The notes: generated by a model not told the origin, from the letters alone. Numbered from the stretch's first letter, positions 36,408-45,476 are shown. The stretch: DNA of 64,000 nt from Ideonella_A sakaiensis_A (GCF_048320135.1 NZ_CP182947.1:4402001-4466000), one strand, 5' to 3'. Made by a program: numbers and translations.

Positions 36408-37178
36408 TCAGCACACCGTGATGCCGCCATCGACGGCAATCGTCTGGCCGGTGATGTGGCGAGACGCTTCGGATGCGAGCAGCACCGCAATGCCGCCGAG
36501 ATCTTCGGGCGAGGCGACACGGCGCAGCGGCACCTGCTCGCGCAAATGATCCTCACCCCATGTCTCCAGCGTGTAGCGCGACATACGCGTCGGTATGAAA
36601 CCCGGCGCCAGGCAGTTCACGGTGATGTTGTACGGGCCCCATTCACCGGCCAGCGAACGGGTGAACGCGACCAGCGCGCCCTTGGTCGTGCCGTATGCAA
36701 TGCCAGTATTGTTCGGGTTGTGCTTCAGCCCGGCAAACGAGGAGATGTTGATGATCTTGCCGTAGCGCTGCGGGATCATGAACCGGCGCCCGACTTCCTG
36801 CGTGACCAGGAAAGTGCCGGTCAGATTCACGTCGACCAGTTTCTGCCATCCTTCTAGAGAATGCTCGACGGTCGGTGCGGTCCAGGCCGCTCCGGCGTTG
36901 TTGATCAGGATGTCGATCGGGTGGCCGCCTGCCACATCGGCCACCGCGCCGGCGATGGTGGCGGCCATGCGGATGTCGCAGTGCACGCCGGTGGCGGCAA
37001 CGCCCTCCCGGTCGAGCGACGCACATGCCACCTGCATCTGTTCGGCGTCGCGGTCGAGGATCGCGATGCGGGCCCCCATCTCGCCGAGCGCGCGAGCCAT
37101 CTCAAGTCCGAGGCCCCCCGAGGCGCCGGTGATCAGCGCCGTCCGGCCCTCCAGGTTCAATAGCTGTCGCACACTCAT
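36408..37178 (-). CDS. SDR-family oxidoreductase (first gene of the run)
   Basis: A 256-residue classical SDR; ATG 37178 is chosen because GGAGA precedes it and the Rossmann motif TGASGGLGLEM then starts near residue 16. NNAGAAW, ISSFAGL and YGTTKGALV complete the active site. About half of the visible motif residues agree with the SDR at 33323, so the two may be old duplicates. It opens the minus-strand CoA operon and diverges from a Bug receptor gene across a 233-base promoter region that contains a dyad. Confidence 0.9.
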   Translation of the reverse strand: MSVRQLLNLEGRTALITGASGGLGLEMARALGEMGARIAILDRDAEQMQVACASLDREGVAATGVHCDIRMAATIAGAVADVAGGHPIDILINNAGAAWTAPTVEHSLEGWQKLVDVNLTGTFLVTQEVGRRFMIPQRYGKIINISSFAGLKHNPNNTGIAYGTTKGALVAFTRSLAGEWGPYNITVNCLAPGFIPTRMSRYTLETWGEDHLREQVPLRRVASPEDLGGIAVLLASEASRHITGQTIAVDGGITVC

Positions 37179-37253
37179 CGCGGTCTCCGGTTGCTGGGGT
37201 TGCGACAGATTCTTGGCGCCAGGCAAGCGACCGCTGCGCAGGTGACCGAAATG

Positions 37254-37310
37254 TGCGCAAAGTGCAGGTTTTTTCAGTAAATTCAGGTGCGCTGTGCCAA
37301 TATTTGCGCA
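37254..37310. promoter_or_regulatory. Inverted half-sites in the divergent SDR/Bug promoter region
   Basis: TGCGCAAA (37254-37261) and TTTGCGCA (37303-37310) are exact inverted copies 41 bases apart, between the divergent starts at 37178 and 37412. The arrangement suits a regulator contacting two sites, perhaps one of the two IclR proteins encoded at the end of the plus-strand unit. Confidence 0.4.
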
Positions 37311-37411
37311 TACCGGTCGAAACGGTGGTGATCGAGCATCTGCATGCGACGCTTCGTTTACCGGTCAGGCCTTCGCCCCGCCGGATCCACCGATTCAATC
37401 CGGAGACAAGC

Positions 37412-38401
37412 ATGAATATCTCGATCTCGATCTCGATCAAGAAGGCGGGTGCTCTGCTGGCGCTCGCGCTGGCCGCGCATGGCGGCGCATGGGCGCAGGC
37501 CGACCGCATGCTGAAATTCGTCGTTCCTTTCCCCGCCGGCGGCGGCGGTGATCGCATCGCGCGAACGATGCAGCCGGCGCTCGAAGCCGAACTGCAGCAG
37601 ACGGTGATCATCGAAAACAAGTCGGGAGCGGGCGGCTTCATCGGCACCGCGCACGTCGCGCGGGCGGCTCCGGACAGCAACACCGTGGTATTCGGGATCG
37701 GCTCGACCTTCGGTACTGCGCCTGCCTATTTCGAGCACCTGCCGTACGACGTGCGAGCAGATTTCACGCCCATCACGTTGATTGGCACTCAGCCGCTGAT
37801 GCTGACGGTGCGCGCCGACCTGCCGGCGCGCAACCTGCAGGAGCTGATCAAGCTGGCGAAAAGCAAGCCGGGCGGCTTGACGTTTGCATCGCTCGGCGAC
37901 GGTTCGGCGCACCGGCTGGCCGCCGAGTTGCTGCAGCTCGAGACGCAGACCAAGATGCTGCATGTGCCTTACAAGGGGACCGGCCCCGCTCTGATCGACA
38001 TCGCGGGCGGCACAGTCGACATGATGTTCGTCGATTACAGCTCCTCGGCGCCGCTGGTGCAGGCGAAGAAGCTGCGCATTCTCGGTGCCGCGGGGCCGCA
38101 GCGCGTGCCCACGCTGCCTGACGTACCGACCTTGTCCGAGCAGGGCGTTCCGGTCGACGCGCTCGCATGGTTCGCGGTCTATGCGCCGAAAGGCCTGCCA
38201 GCGGCCGAGATGGCGCGGCTCAATCGTGCCTTCGTGAAGGCCATCCGCTCGGAAGAGTTCCAGAAGCGTTTTGCCGAACTCGGCGGCACCCCGGATGGTT
38301 CCTCGCCCGAGCAACTCAAGACGTTTGCCGAATCGCAGGTCGTCAAATGGGCGCAGGTGATGCAGCGTGCAGGCATCGCCCGTGACAAGACCAATTTCTG
38401 A
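37412..38401 (+). CDS. Bug-family solute receptor
   Basis: A 329-residue receptor starting at ATG 37412 behind CGGAGACAAG. The signal peptide starts with the unusual Ile-Ser repeat MNISISISIKKAGALLALAL and ends near AWAQA. The mature start DRMLKFVVPFPAGGGGDRIA and the KSGAGGFIGTAHVARA loop are family features. It begins a plus-strand run with enoyl-CoA hydratase and two IclR regulators, diverging from the CoA operon. The ligand is probably the acid later activated by the CoA transferase. No TctAB genes are adjacent. Confidence 0.92.
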   Translation: MNISISISIKKAGALLALALAAHGGAWAQADRMLKFVVPFPAGGGGDRIARTMQPALEAELQQTVIIENKSGAGGFIGTAHVARAAPDSNTVVFGIGSTFGTAPAYFEHLPYDVRADFTPITLIGTQPLMLTVRADLPARNLQELIKLAKSKPGGLTFASLGDGSAHRLAAELLQLETQTKMLHVPYKGTGPALIDIAGGTVDMMFVDYSSSAPLVQAKKLRILGAAGPQRVPTLPDVPTLSEQGVPVDALAWFAVYAPKGLPAAEMARLNRAFVKAIRSEEFQKRFAELGGTPDGSSPEQLKTFAESQVVKWAQVMQRAGIARDKTNF

Positions 38402-38414
38402 CGCGGAGCCGGCT

Positions 38415-39179
38415 GTGAACGAACCCGTGCAGAGCGAGAGGCGTGGCGCCGTCCTCGTGTTGACGATGAACCGTCCCGGCAAGCGCAATGCCGCCACCCA
38501 TGAAATGGCACAGCTGATGGCGAGCGCGTTCGAATTGCTTGACTCGGACCCGGCGCTGCGCGTGGGCATCCTGACCGGAGGCAACGGCGATTTCTGCAGC
38601 GGCATGGATCTGCAGGCATTCCTGTCCGGCCAGACGCCGCGTGTGGCGGGCAAGGGCTTCGGCGGCCTGTCGGAGGCGCCTCCTGCCAAACCCCTGATCG
38701 CGGCCGTCGAGGGTTTTGCACTCGGCGGCGGTTTCGAGATGGCGCTCGCCTGCGACATGATCGTGGCAAGTCGCGCCGCGCAGTTCGGCCTGCCGGAAGT
38801 CAAGCGCGGACTGATCGCATCGGCCGGCGGACTGCTCCGCCTGCCGTACCAGATTCCCTACCGCATCGCCGCCGAGATCATCATGACCGGCGACATGGTC
38901 AGCGCGGAATTCCTGGAACGCCACGGTGTGGTCAACCAACTGGTGGAACCTGGCCAGGCGCTGACCGCTGCCCTTCGGCTGGCCGATCGGATCATTGCGA
39001 ATGCGCCACTTGCGGTGTCGGCCAGCAAGCGCGTGATGCAGGAGTCCCGGGACTGGCCGCGGGCAGAGATGTTCGCCCGTCAGCAGCTGATCAAGGAGCC
39101 GATCGCCGCGTCGCAGGACGCGAAGGAGGGCGTGCGCTCGTTCATCGAGAAGCGTGCGCCGGCCTGGATCGGAAGCTGA
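38415..39179 (+). CDS. Enoyl-CoA hydratase/isomerase-family protein (crotonase)
   Basis: A 254-residue crotonase starting at GTG 38415 with GCGGAG upstream; an earlier start would overlap the Bug gene. The oxyanion and CoA-binding motifs are NRPGKRNAA, GGNGDFCSGMDLQAF and AAVEGFALGGGFEMALACDM. At the second catalytic Glu site PEVKRGLIASAGGL, the residues correspond to a hydratase-like enzyme. It would hydrate or isomerise the enoyl-CoA produced by the dehydrogenase of the divergent operon. Confidence 0.9.
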   Translation: MNEPVQSERRGAVLVLTMNRPGKRNAATHEMAQLMASAFELLDSDPALRVGILTGGNGDFCSGMDLQAFLSGQTPRVAGKGFGGLSEAPPAKPLIAAVEGFALGGGFEMALACDMIVASRAAQFGLPEVKRGLIASAGGLLRLPYQIPYRIAAEIIMTGDMVSAEFLERHGVVNQLVEPGQALTAALRLADRIIANAPLAVSASKRVMQESRDWPRAEMFARQQLIKEPIAASQDAKEGVRSFIEKRAPAWIGS

Positions 39180-39203
39180 CACGCCGTTGGCGAGGAGGCG
39201 ATC

Positions 39204-39965
39204 ACGAAGACGCGGGACTTCCAGTTTGCCAGCTCGCTGGAACGCGGGCTGGCCCTGCTGCGCTGTTTCGACCCGTCGTCGCCGCTGCTGGGCAATGCGG
39301 ACCTGGTTCGGCGGAGCGGCCTGTCGCGCTCGGCGGTTGCACGTTTGAGCTATACGCTGTGTGCGACCGGATTCCTGAAGCAGGATTTCGAGTCGCGCAA
39401 ATACCGACTCGGCGCCACCGCCGTTGCCGTGGGATATCCGTTGCTCCTCAGTCTGGATGTCCGCCAGCGCGTGCGGCCGGCGATGCAGACGCTGGCCCGG
39501 AATGCACATGGCGCGGCCTTCTTGGCCATGCGGGACCGGCACCGCATGGTGCTGATCGAGTGCTGTCGCGCCGATGCGGGAGCCGGTGCAGGGCTCGACA
39601 TCGGCTCCAGCCTGTCGATGGTCGGCAGCGCCGTTGGTCGTGCCTGGCTTGCCAATGCGCCGCGCCACGAACGCGACGCCGTTCTTCGTGTGATCAGGCG
39701 CACCGAATCCGAAGACTTCGAGCGCCATTGGGATGCCGCCAAGCATGAACGCCTGCGCATGCTGCGCGATGCCTATTGCGTCTCCGACGAACTGAGTGGC
39801 GGGGGACTGGTGTCGCTGGCAGCGGTGCTGGGTATGCGACGTGGCAACGACGCCGTTGTCATCGGGTGTGCAACGCCGTCGATCGCCGCAGGGAATGCCG
39901 AGATCGGCCGGCAACTGGCCGAACTGGCCCGGGGGGTGAGCAACGAATCGGACGACGATGTCTGA
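39204..39965 (+). CDS. IclR-family regulator without a usual start codon
   Basis: The C-terminal effector domain is clear (RHRMVLIECCRADAGAGAGL). The frame is open back into the intergenic region and encodes a complete IclR winged helix (SSLERGLALLRCFDPSSPLL, then LSRSAVARLSYTLCATGFLK), but between the crotonase stop and TTG 39345 this frame has no ATG, GTG or TTG; starting at TTG would delete the DNA-binding domain. AGGAGG at 39193-39198 is well placed for ACG 39204 (ATC 39201 is too close). Either a rare start is used, or an ATG was lost and the gene is silenced. It overlaps the next IclR gene by 8 bases. Confidence 0.7.
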   Translation, partial: TKTRDFQFASSLERGLALLRCFDPSSPLLGNADLVRRSGLSRSAVARLSYTLCATGFLKQDFESRKYRLGATAVAVGYPLLLSLDVRQRVRPAMQTLARNAHGAAFLAMRDRHRMVLIECCRADAGAGAGLDIGSSLSMVGSAVGRAWLANAPRHERDAVLRVIRRTESEDFERHWDAAKHERLRMLRDAYCVSDELSGGGLVSLAAVLGMRRGNDAVVIGCATPSIAAGNAEIGRQLAELARGVSNESDDDV

Positions 39966-40737
39966 GCATAGCCATCAGCGCGACCCCCAGTTCGTCACGA
40001 CGCTCGCCTACGGGCTCGACTTGCTTCTGTCGTTTCGCAGCGGCGAGCGGGCTCTGCGAATGCGCGACTTCATCGAGCGCACCGGCCTCGACCGGGCAAC
40101 CATCGCCCGTCTGGTACATACGCTGTGCGAGCTTGGTTATCTGAGCCATACCCCGTATGGTCGGGAATACCGGCTCGGTACCCCGGTGCTTTCGCTGGGC
40201 CATCCCTTGCTCGCCAACCTGGAGATCAGGCAACTGGCAAGGCCGTACATGCAGGCGCTGGCCGATCGCCTGAACTGTTCGGTATCCCTCGGGATGCGAG
40301 ACCGCCTGCACATGGTCAACGTCGAGACCTGCCGGCAAGTCGACAGCCTGACGCCGCATTCGGACATCGGCGTGCTGCTGCCGATGATGTCCAGCGCGAT
40401 GGGTCGGGCGTGGCTGGCAGCCATTCCGGCGCGCGAGCGGCAGGCGGCATTGAACCAGCTTCGCGTTCGCGAACCGCAGGCCGTTGCAGACATGCGCTCG
40501 CGCGTGGACGAGGAAGTCCGCCACTTTCGTGAGCGTGGCTACTGCCGGAACCTGTGCGAATGGCAATCGAGCTTCTACGGCGTCGCCGTACCGTTGCGCA
40601 AACCCATCCAGGGCGAGATCCTGGTCTTCAACTGCGGGCTGCACGCCAGCATCGTGCATCCAGGGTTTATCGAGAAGGTGGCGGCTCCATCATTGATTGA
40701 GATGGTCCAGGAGGTTTCATCCGCAGTCTGGAATTGA
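39958..40737 (+). CDS. IclR-family transcriptional regulator
   Basis: A 259-residue IclR protein with ATG 39958 inside the preceding IclR gene. The helix-turn-helix is MRDFIERTGLDRATIARLVH (residues about 34-54). The effector domain follows with LNCSVSLGMRDRLHMVNVET and the dimer/effector region through YCRNLCEWQSSFYGVAVPL. It is a tandem paralogue of the previous gene (shared GREYRLGTPVLSLGHPLL-like stretch), so the two may form heteromers or have diverged to different effectors. Probable targets are the divergent CoA operon and the Bug/crotonase run. Its 3' end overlaps the convergent MaoC remnant by about 20 bases. Confidence 0.92.
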   Translation: MSEHSHQRDPQFVTTLAYGLDLLLSFRSGERALRMRDFIERTGLDRATIARLVHTLCELGYLSHTPYGREYRLGTPVLSLGHPLLANLEIRQLARPYMQALADRLNCSVSLGMRDRLHMVNVETCRQVDSLTPHSDIGVLLPMMSSAMGRAWLAAIPARERQAALNQLRVREPQAVADMRSRVDEEVRHFRERGYCRNLCEWQSSFYGVAVPLRKPIQGEILVFNCGLHASIVHPGFIEKVAAPSLIEMVQEVSSAVWN

Positions 40738-41190
40738 TAATTTGGGCAATAAACGAGGACGGGCATCGGGCAGATAGCGTTTGTCCCGTACGACTTCCTG
40801 CACGGTGATGTCGACGCGCACGGTGTCGCCGGGGGCGGACCGGCGCCTTGTATCGCAGGTTCTGCACCAGGTAGATCGTGCCGGGTCCCGGCAATTTGTT
40901 CGCGATCGCCGCCGAAATAACACTCGCCGTCAGCATGCCGTGCGCAATGCGGCCCATGAACGGCGAGCTTGCGGCGAATTCTCGTTGACATGCACCGCGT
41001 TGTTGTCGCCGGACACGCCGGCAAACAGCACGATGTCCGCCTCGGTGATGGTCTTCGCAAAGCTGGCCTGCATGCCGGCCTCGAGGTCCTCGATGTCGTA
41101 GCGCCTGCGTTCGTTCATGGTGCGCTCTTCGTGTGTGCCGATCTCGTGCCCGCCGAAGCGGTCGTGGCCTTCGGGTTCGTTCGTCGTCAT
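40717..41190 (-). pseudogene. Decayed MaoC-type (R)-enoyl-CoA hydratase
   Basis: The N-terminus (DIVLFAGVSGDNNAVHVNE) is a clear MaoC hot-dog motif. A one-base deletion near 40980 shifts the frame; the continuing family sequence FMGRIAHGMLTASVISAAIA and IYLVQNLRYKAPVR is read in another frame. A one-base insertion in the G run at 40831-40835 restores the first frame (GDTVRVDITVQEVVRDKRY). The C-terminus is then replaced by unrelated residues, ending inside the IclR gene. Two compensating frameshifts plus the truncation make a functional hydratase unlikely; sequencing error could explain the indels but not the lost C-terminus. It starts 3 bases after the sulfatase stop. Confidence 0.75.
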
Positions 41191-41193
41191 GTC

Positions 41194-42522
41194 TCAAGCA
41201 CTGGCGTGCGGCATTTCGCGGTGTGTGAAAAGCTTGTGGGCACGGGCCTCCTCGGGTATCGGCGGCAGCGTCGCGTCCCATTGCTCCCACGCGGAGCGCA
41301 ACTCCTGCATGCGCGCGCTCTCTCGGTGCACGAGGTTGGCGCGCTCGCGTTCGTCGGCTTCGAGGTCGAACAGGAAGTCGATATCGTCGACGCGCAGGTA
41401 TTTCCAGCGGCCGCGGATCAGGGCGCGCTGGCCTCGGTGCTTCATCCGCCAGCACAGATCGCCCGGACGTTGCCAGGCCGCATCACCGAACAGCGGCGCA
41501 AGGTCGACACCGTCCAATGGGTAGTTCGGATCCGGCGAAACGCCCGCTGCGGCCAGCATCGTCGCGGCCCAGTCCATCGTCAGGTTTGGGCAATGGCTGT
41601 CGGTGCCGGGCCCGATGCGCGCGGGCCAGCGTGCGATCAGCGGCACGCGGATGCCGCCTTCGAGCAGGTCCATCTTCTGGCCGACGAACGGCCAGTTGTT
41701 GGAGAAGCGCTCGCCGCCGTTGTCGCTCGTGAACACGACGAGCGTGTTGTCTGCCAATCCCCGGCGCTCGAGGGCATCCAGCACCCAGCCGATGCCTTCG
41801 TCCATGTGGTGGATCATGCGCTGGTAGGTCGCGATAGAGCCGCCGTCCAGATGCGGACCGTTGCTGCGGGTCTGCGCCGACTCGGCTTCGTCGTCGCGCG
41901 TCAGCCAGGGCCAGTGGGGCGCGCTGTAGTGCAGGCTCAGGAAGAAGGGCTTGGACCCGTCCTGGCGCTCGATGAAGTCGGCCGCGCTGCAGCTCAGCAG
42001 ATCGGTCAGGTACCCGCGTTGCTCGATCGGCGTCTCGTCCGCCCAGAAGTCGGGGTCGCCGCGTGGATCGGTGTGCGCGAAGTAGTCGTTGCCTCCCGCG
42101 TGAAAGCCGTAGAACGACTGGTAGCCCGACTTCCTGGGCCCGAAATGCGGTGGATAACCGAGGTGCCACTTGCCGACGAGCGCCGTCGAAAAGCCTGCTG
42201 CGCCGAGCAGCGACGGCAGGGTTGGATGTTCGGGCGGCAGTCCCAGCACCTTGTCGCCGTGCGCCCGGGCCAGCGGTTCCTCCGCCGCGCCGCGCAGGCG
42301 GTATTGCCAGCGCCCAGTGATCAGCGCAAAGCGGGTCGGCGAGCAGACCGCCGAATTTGCATAACTACGCGTGAACCGGGCGCCTTGCGCCGCCATCCGG
42401 TCCAGGTTCGGCGACACATCGGCCGGCCGGTTGGCCGCGTCGCGGGCACCGAAACATCCGAGATCGGCATAGCCCAGGTCGTCGGCCAGGATGAAGATGA
42501 AGTTGGGTCGATTGCTTGACAT
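41194..42522 (-). CDS. Sulfatase (arylsulfatase family)
   Basis: A 442-residue type I sulfatase starting at ATG 42522 after GGAGG. The formylglycine motif is C60 in SAVCSPTRFALITGRW (CxPxR), and the Ca-binding Asp residues are in FILADDLGYADLG near residue 14. KWHLG and SDNGGERF complete the active site. No signal peptide is visible, so it should be cytoplasmic and need FGE- or anSME-type maturation. It hydrolyses a sulfate ester. In a 14-kb aromatic-degradation operon an aryl sulfate, or a sulfate-carrying precursor, is a plausible substrate. Confidence 0.9.
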   Translation of the reverse strand: MSSNRPNFIFILADDLGYADLGCFGARDAANRPADVSPNLDRMAAQGARFTRSYANSAVCSPTRFALITGRWQYRLRGAAEEPLARAHGDKVLGLPPEHPTLPSLLGAAGFSTALVGKWHLGYPPHFGPRKSGYQSFYGFHAGGNDYFAHTDPRGDPDFWADETPIEQRGYLTDLLSCSAADFIERQDGSKPFFLSLHYSAPHWPWLTRDDEAESAQTRSNGPHLDGGSIATYQRMIHHMDEGIGWVLDALERRGLADNTLVVFTSDNGGERFSNNWPFVGQKMDLLEGGIRVPLIARWPARIGPGTDSHCPNLTMDWAATMLAAAGVSPDPNYPLDGVDLAPLFGDAAWQRPGDLCWRMKHRGQRALIRGRWKYLRVDDIDFLFDLEADERERANLVHRESARMQELRSAWEQWDATLPPIPEEARAHKLFTHREMPHASA

Positions 42523-42544
42523 GTCTTGCCTCCGTACCAGGGAT

Positions 42545-43345
42545 TCAATACGACGCGGCCTGCGCGGCGGCTGCGCCCTGGCTTCTGAACGACTCGAGTT
42601 GCCGCTCGGCGCCGCGCGCGAGCGTGACCACGTCGACGCCGATCGCGGTGAACAAACAGCCGCGCTGCTCGAAGCGCCTCGCAAGTGCGGGATCGAGCGT
42701 GAGAATCCCGCAGGCCTTGCCGTTGGCCCGTGTGCGGTCGATGGCGTCCTCGATGGCCTGCAGCACTTGCGGATGGCTGGGCTGGCCCGGAAAGCCCAGA
42801 TCCGTCGCCAGGTCGGCCGGCCCGATGAAGATGCCGTCGACACCGTCGACGGCGGCGATGGCGTCGAGGTTGTCCAGGCCGCGTCGCGTCTCGACCTGCA
42901 CCAGCAGGCAAAGTTCGGCTTCGCAGGCCTGCGCATAGTTGCCGATTCGGCCGAAGCGTGTCGCGCGCACCGTTGCTCCGCCGACGCCGCGTTTGCCGCG
43001 CGGCGGATAGCGCATCGACTCGACCGCATGCGCCGCCTCTTCGGCCGTTTCGACGTAGGGCACGAGCAGCGTCTGCGCGCCGATGTCGAGGGCACGCTTG
43101 ATCAGCATCCTGTCGTTGGCAGCCGGTCGCAGCACGGCTGACGCCGGATACGCGGCGATGGTCTGCAGCATCGCCAGCATCGATTCCGTATCGATTGGCG
43201 AGTGTTCGCCGTCGATCAGCAGCCAGTCGTAGCCGGCGCCGGCCGCCACCTCGGCGCTGTAGGCATTGCCCAGCGACAGCCAGTAGCCCGCCTGCGGCCT
43301 GCCTTCAGCCAGCGCGCGCTTGAACGCATTGGGTGGGAGCTGCAT
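42545..43345 (-). CDS. hpaI: HpcH/HpaI-family aldolase
   Basis: A 266-residue HpcH/HpaI class II aldolase. GYDWLLIDGEHSPIDTESML, VLRPAANDRMLIKRALDIGA and the metal region (CLLVQVETRRGLDNLDAIAA, then GVDGIFIGPADLATDLGFPG) are seen. Start ATG 43345 follows CAGGAGG and overlaps the acyl-CoA synthetase stop. In the homoprotocatechuate pathway HpaI splits 4-hydroxy-2-oxoheptane-1,7-dioate into pyruvate and succinic semialdehyde. The hydratase, dehydrogenase, dioxygenase and FAH-family genes further up the same strand support this, although the aldolase family is broad. Confidence 0.85.
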   Translation of the reverse strand: MQLPPNAFKRALAEGRPQAGYWLSLGNAYSAEVAAGAGYDWLLIDGEHSPIDTESMLAMLQTIAAYPASAVLRPAANDRMLIKRALDIGAQTLLVPYVETAEEAAHAVESMRYPPRGKRGVGGATVRATRFGRIGNYAQACEAELCLLVQVETRRGLDNLDAIAAVDGVDGIFIGPADLATDLGFPGQPSHPQVLQAIEDAIDRTRANGKACGILTLDPALARRFEQRGCLFTAIGVDVVTLARGAERQLESFRSQGAAAAQAASY

Positions 43346-45471
43346 CACGCCTCCTGTCGCCTGGGCTTGACCAGTCCGTCCAGCGCACGAACGCCCTGGC
43401 CCTGGGGCAGAACGGTCAGGGGGTTGATGTCGAGTTCGCCTAGCGATGCCTCCAGGTCGACGGCCAGCGCGGACAGGCGCAGCAGCGCGTCGGTAGCGGC
43501 CTCGACGTCGCCCTTGGGCCGGCCGCGGGCGCCGTCGAGCAGCGCGAATCCGCGCAGGTCGGTCAGCATCTCGCGCGCCTCGCTGCGCGTGATCGGCGCG
43601 AGCCTGAAGTTCACGTCCTTCATCACCTCGGCGAAGATCCCGCCCAGGCCGACCATGATCGTCGGGCCGAACAGCGGGTCGTTGTTGACGCCGAGGATCA
43701 GTTCGGTGCCGCCGCTCACCATCTCCTGCACGACGACGCCCTCGAGCCGCGCCTGAGGGTCGTAGGCCTTCGCATTGGCCATGATCTTGGTGAACGCCGC
43801 GCGCACATCGGGAGTGCTGGGCAGCCCGATGCGCACCCCGCCGGCCTCGGTCTTGTGCGGAATGTCCGGCGACTGGATCTTCATCACGACCGGCAGGCCG
43901 ATCGATTCGGCTGCCTGTGCAGCCGCATCGGCGTCCTGCGTCAGCGTCTCGCGCGTCACCGGGATGCCATATGCCGTCAGCAGTTGCTTGGACTCGTATT
44001 CGGTCAGGTCGGCCTCGCGGCCGCTCAGGGTCGTCGACCATTGCGGCGCGTGCAGCTTCAGCGGCGCCTCGTCGCTTACCCGGGCCTGGCGCTGGGTGGC
44101 GTCCGCGAACGACCAGAGCGCCGCGATGCCGCGGGCGCAGCGCACCGGCGACGCGTAGCGGGGGATGCCCGCGGCATCGAGGATCTCGTAGGCCTCGCGG
44201 TTGGTCTGCGCATCGGCATTCCAGGCGACGAAGATCGGCACGCCGGTCTCGTCGGCGACGCGGACCACCTCGTTAGCCAGGTCCACCGCCAGCTTGCCGC
44301 TCGCGGCGGCCAGCGCGAGCGCGATCATGTCGACGTTCGGATCCTTCGCCAGTCGCTCGAGCGTGACGCGCAGCAGGCTGCCGTCGTTGAACAGCCCGGC
44401 CGTCACGTCGAGCGGATTGGCCACCGCGGCGAACGAGGGCAGGGCTTCACGCAGCGCGGTCGCCGTGTCCTCCGCCAGCGGCGGCAGGACAACACCGCCG
44501 GCGGCGGCGCGGTCTGCCACCGCGATGCCGGCGCCACCGGAGATCGTGATCACGGCGAGTCGGTTGCCGCGCGGCATCCGCCCGGGCAACAACGCCTTCG
44601 CGCAGTCGGCGAGATCGCCGATGTCGTCGATCTCGATGATGCCGGCCTGCCGGAAGGCCGCACGGTACAGCGCCATCGCGCCGCCCAGGTTGGCGGTGTG
44701 CGATGCGGCCGCCTTGGCGCCCGCCTCCGAGGTTCCGACCTTCCACACCAGCATCGGCTTGCCGGCGGCCAGCGCGCGCCGGCCGACGCCGAGCAGCCGT
44801 CGTGCATCCTTGAATCCCTCGACGTAGCCGGCGATGACCCGGGTGCCCGGGTCGTCGATCATCGCGTCCATGAAGTCCAGCGAGGTCGTCACCGACTCGT
44901 TGCCGGTCGACACGTAGTGGCGGAAGCCCACGCCGTCGGCGCTGGCCAGCATCACGATCGAGTTGCCGAAGGCGCCGCTTTGCGAGGTCAGGCTCAGCCC
45001 GCCCCTCGGATAGGCGAGGCCGTACGGCGCGCCGAAGCCCACATGGATGCCGTCGCTGATGTTCATGTAGCCCTGGCAGTTGGGCCCGATCACCTCGATG
45101 CCGTGCTCGCGCGCGATCTCGGCCAGCCGGCGCTGCGCCTGGGCGCCCTCCGCTCCGGCCTCGGCGAATCCGGACGAGAGGATCACCGCGAATCGGCAGC
45201 CCTTGTTGCCGAGATCCGCCAGCGCGTCGGGCACGCGCTTGGCGGCCACTGCGATCACCCCCACGTCCGGCGCCTCGGGCAGCGAGGCCACGTCCGGATA
45301 ACAGGTGAGACCTGCAACCTCGCTGTAGCGCGGGTTCACCGGCAGGATCCGGCCGGCATAGCCCTTGGACTGGAGGTGGGCGATCGGCTGGCCGCTGATC
45401 GAGCCGAGGTCCTGCGAGGCGCCGATGACCGCGACGCTGCGCGGATTGAAGAATTTTTCGAAGCGAGACAT
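43345..45471 (-). CDS. ADP-forming acyl-CoA synthetase (acetate--CoA ligase family)
   Basis: A 708-residue single-chain protein with the NDP-forming acyl-CoA synthetase order: CoA-binding domain (FFNPRSVAVIGASQDLGSIS), ligase-CoA domain (SQSGAFGNSIVMLASADG), and a C-terminal ATP-grasp half (ESKQLLTAYGIPVTRETLTQ to LGELDINPLTVLPQGQGV). It activates a carboxylic acid with ATP to an acyl-CoA plus ADP and phosphate, or works in reverse. Start ATG 45471 is 5 bases after the acyl-CoA dehydrogenase stop. Being inside a meta-cleavage operon it may deal with an acid formed from the side chain, in concert with that dehydrogenase. Confidence 0.9.
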   Translation of the reverse strand: MSRFEKFFNPRSVAVIGASQDLGSISGQPIAHLQSKGYAGRILPVNPRYSEVAGLTCYPDVASLPEAPDVGVIAVAAKRVPDALADLGNKGCRFAVILSSGFAEAGAEGAQAQRRLAEIAREHGIEVIGPNCQGYMNISDGIHVGFGAPYGLAYPRGGLSLTSQSGAFGNSIVMLASADGVGFRHYVSTGNESVTTSLDFMDAMIDDPGTRVIAGYVEGFKDARRLLGVGRRALAAGKPMLVWKVGTSEAGAKAAASHTANLGGAMALYRAAFRQAGIIEIDDIGDLADCAKALLPGRMPRGNRLAVITISGGAGIAVADRAAAGGVVLPPLAEDTATALREALPSFAAVANPLDVTAGLFNDGSLLRVTLERLAKDPNVDMIALALAAASGKLAVDLANEVVRVADETGVPIFVAWNADAQTNREAYEILDAAGIPRYASPVRCARGIAALWSFADATQRQARVSDEAPLKLHAPQWSTTLSGREADLTEYESKQLLTAYGIPVTRETLTQDADAAAQAAESIGLPVVMKIQSPDIPHKTEAGGVRIGLPSTPDVRAAFTKIMANAKAYDPQARLEGVVVQEMVSGGTELILGVNNDPLFGPTIMVGLGGIFAEVMKDVNFRLAPITRSEAREMLTDLRGFALLDGARGRPKGDVEAATDALLRLSALAVDLEASLGELDINPLTVLPQGQGVRALDGLVKPRRQEA

Positions 45472-45476
45472 GTTGT

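Noticed and set aside
35373..36857. A 494-codon plus-strand frame over the kinase and SDR genes
   Set aside because: Both minus-strand genes have intact catalytic motifs; the opposite frame matches no family.
39154..39348. A frameshift as the reason the first IclR gene lacks a start
   Set aside because: The winged-helix sequence is continuous in one frame up to the Shine-Dalgarno sequence, so only the start codon is missing.
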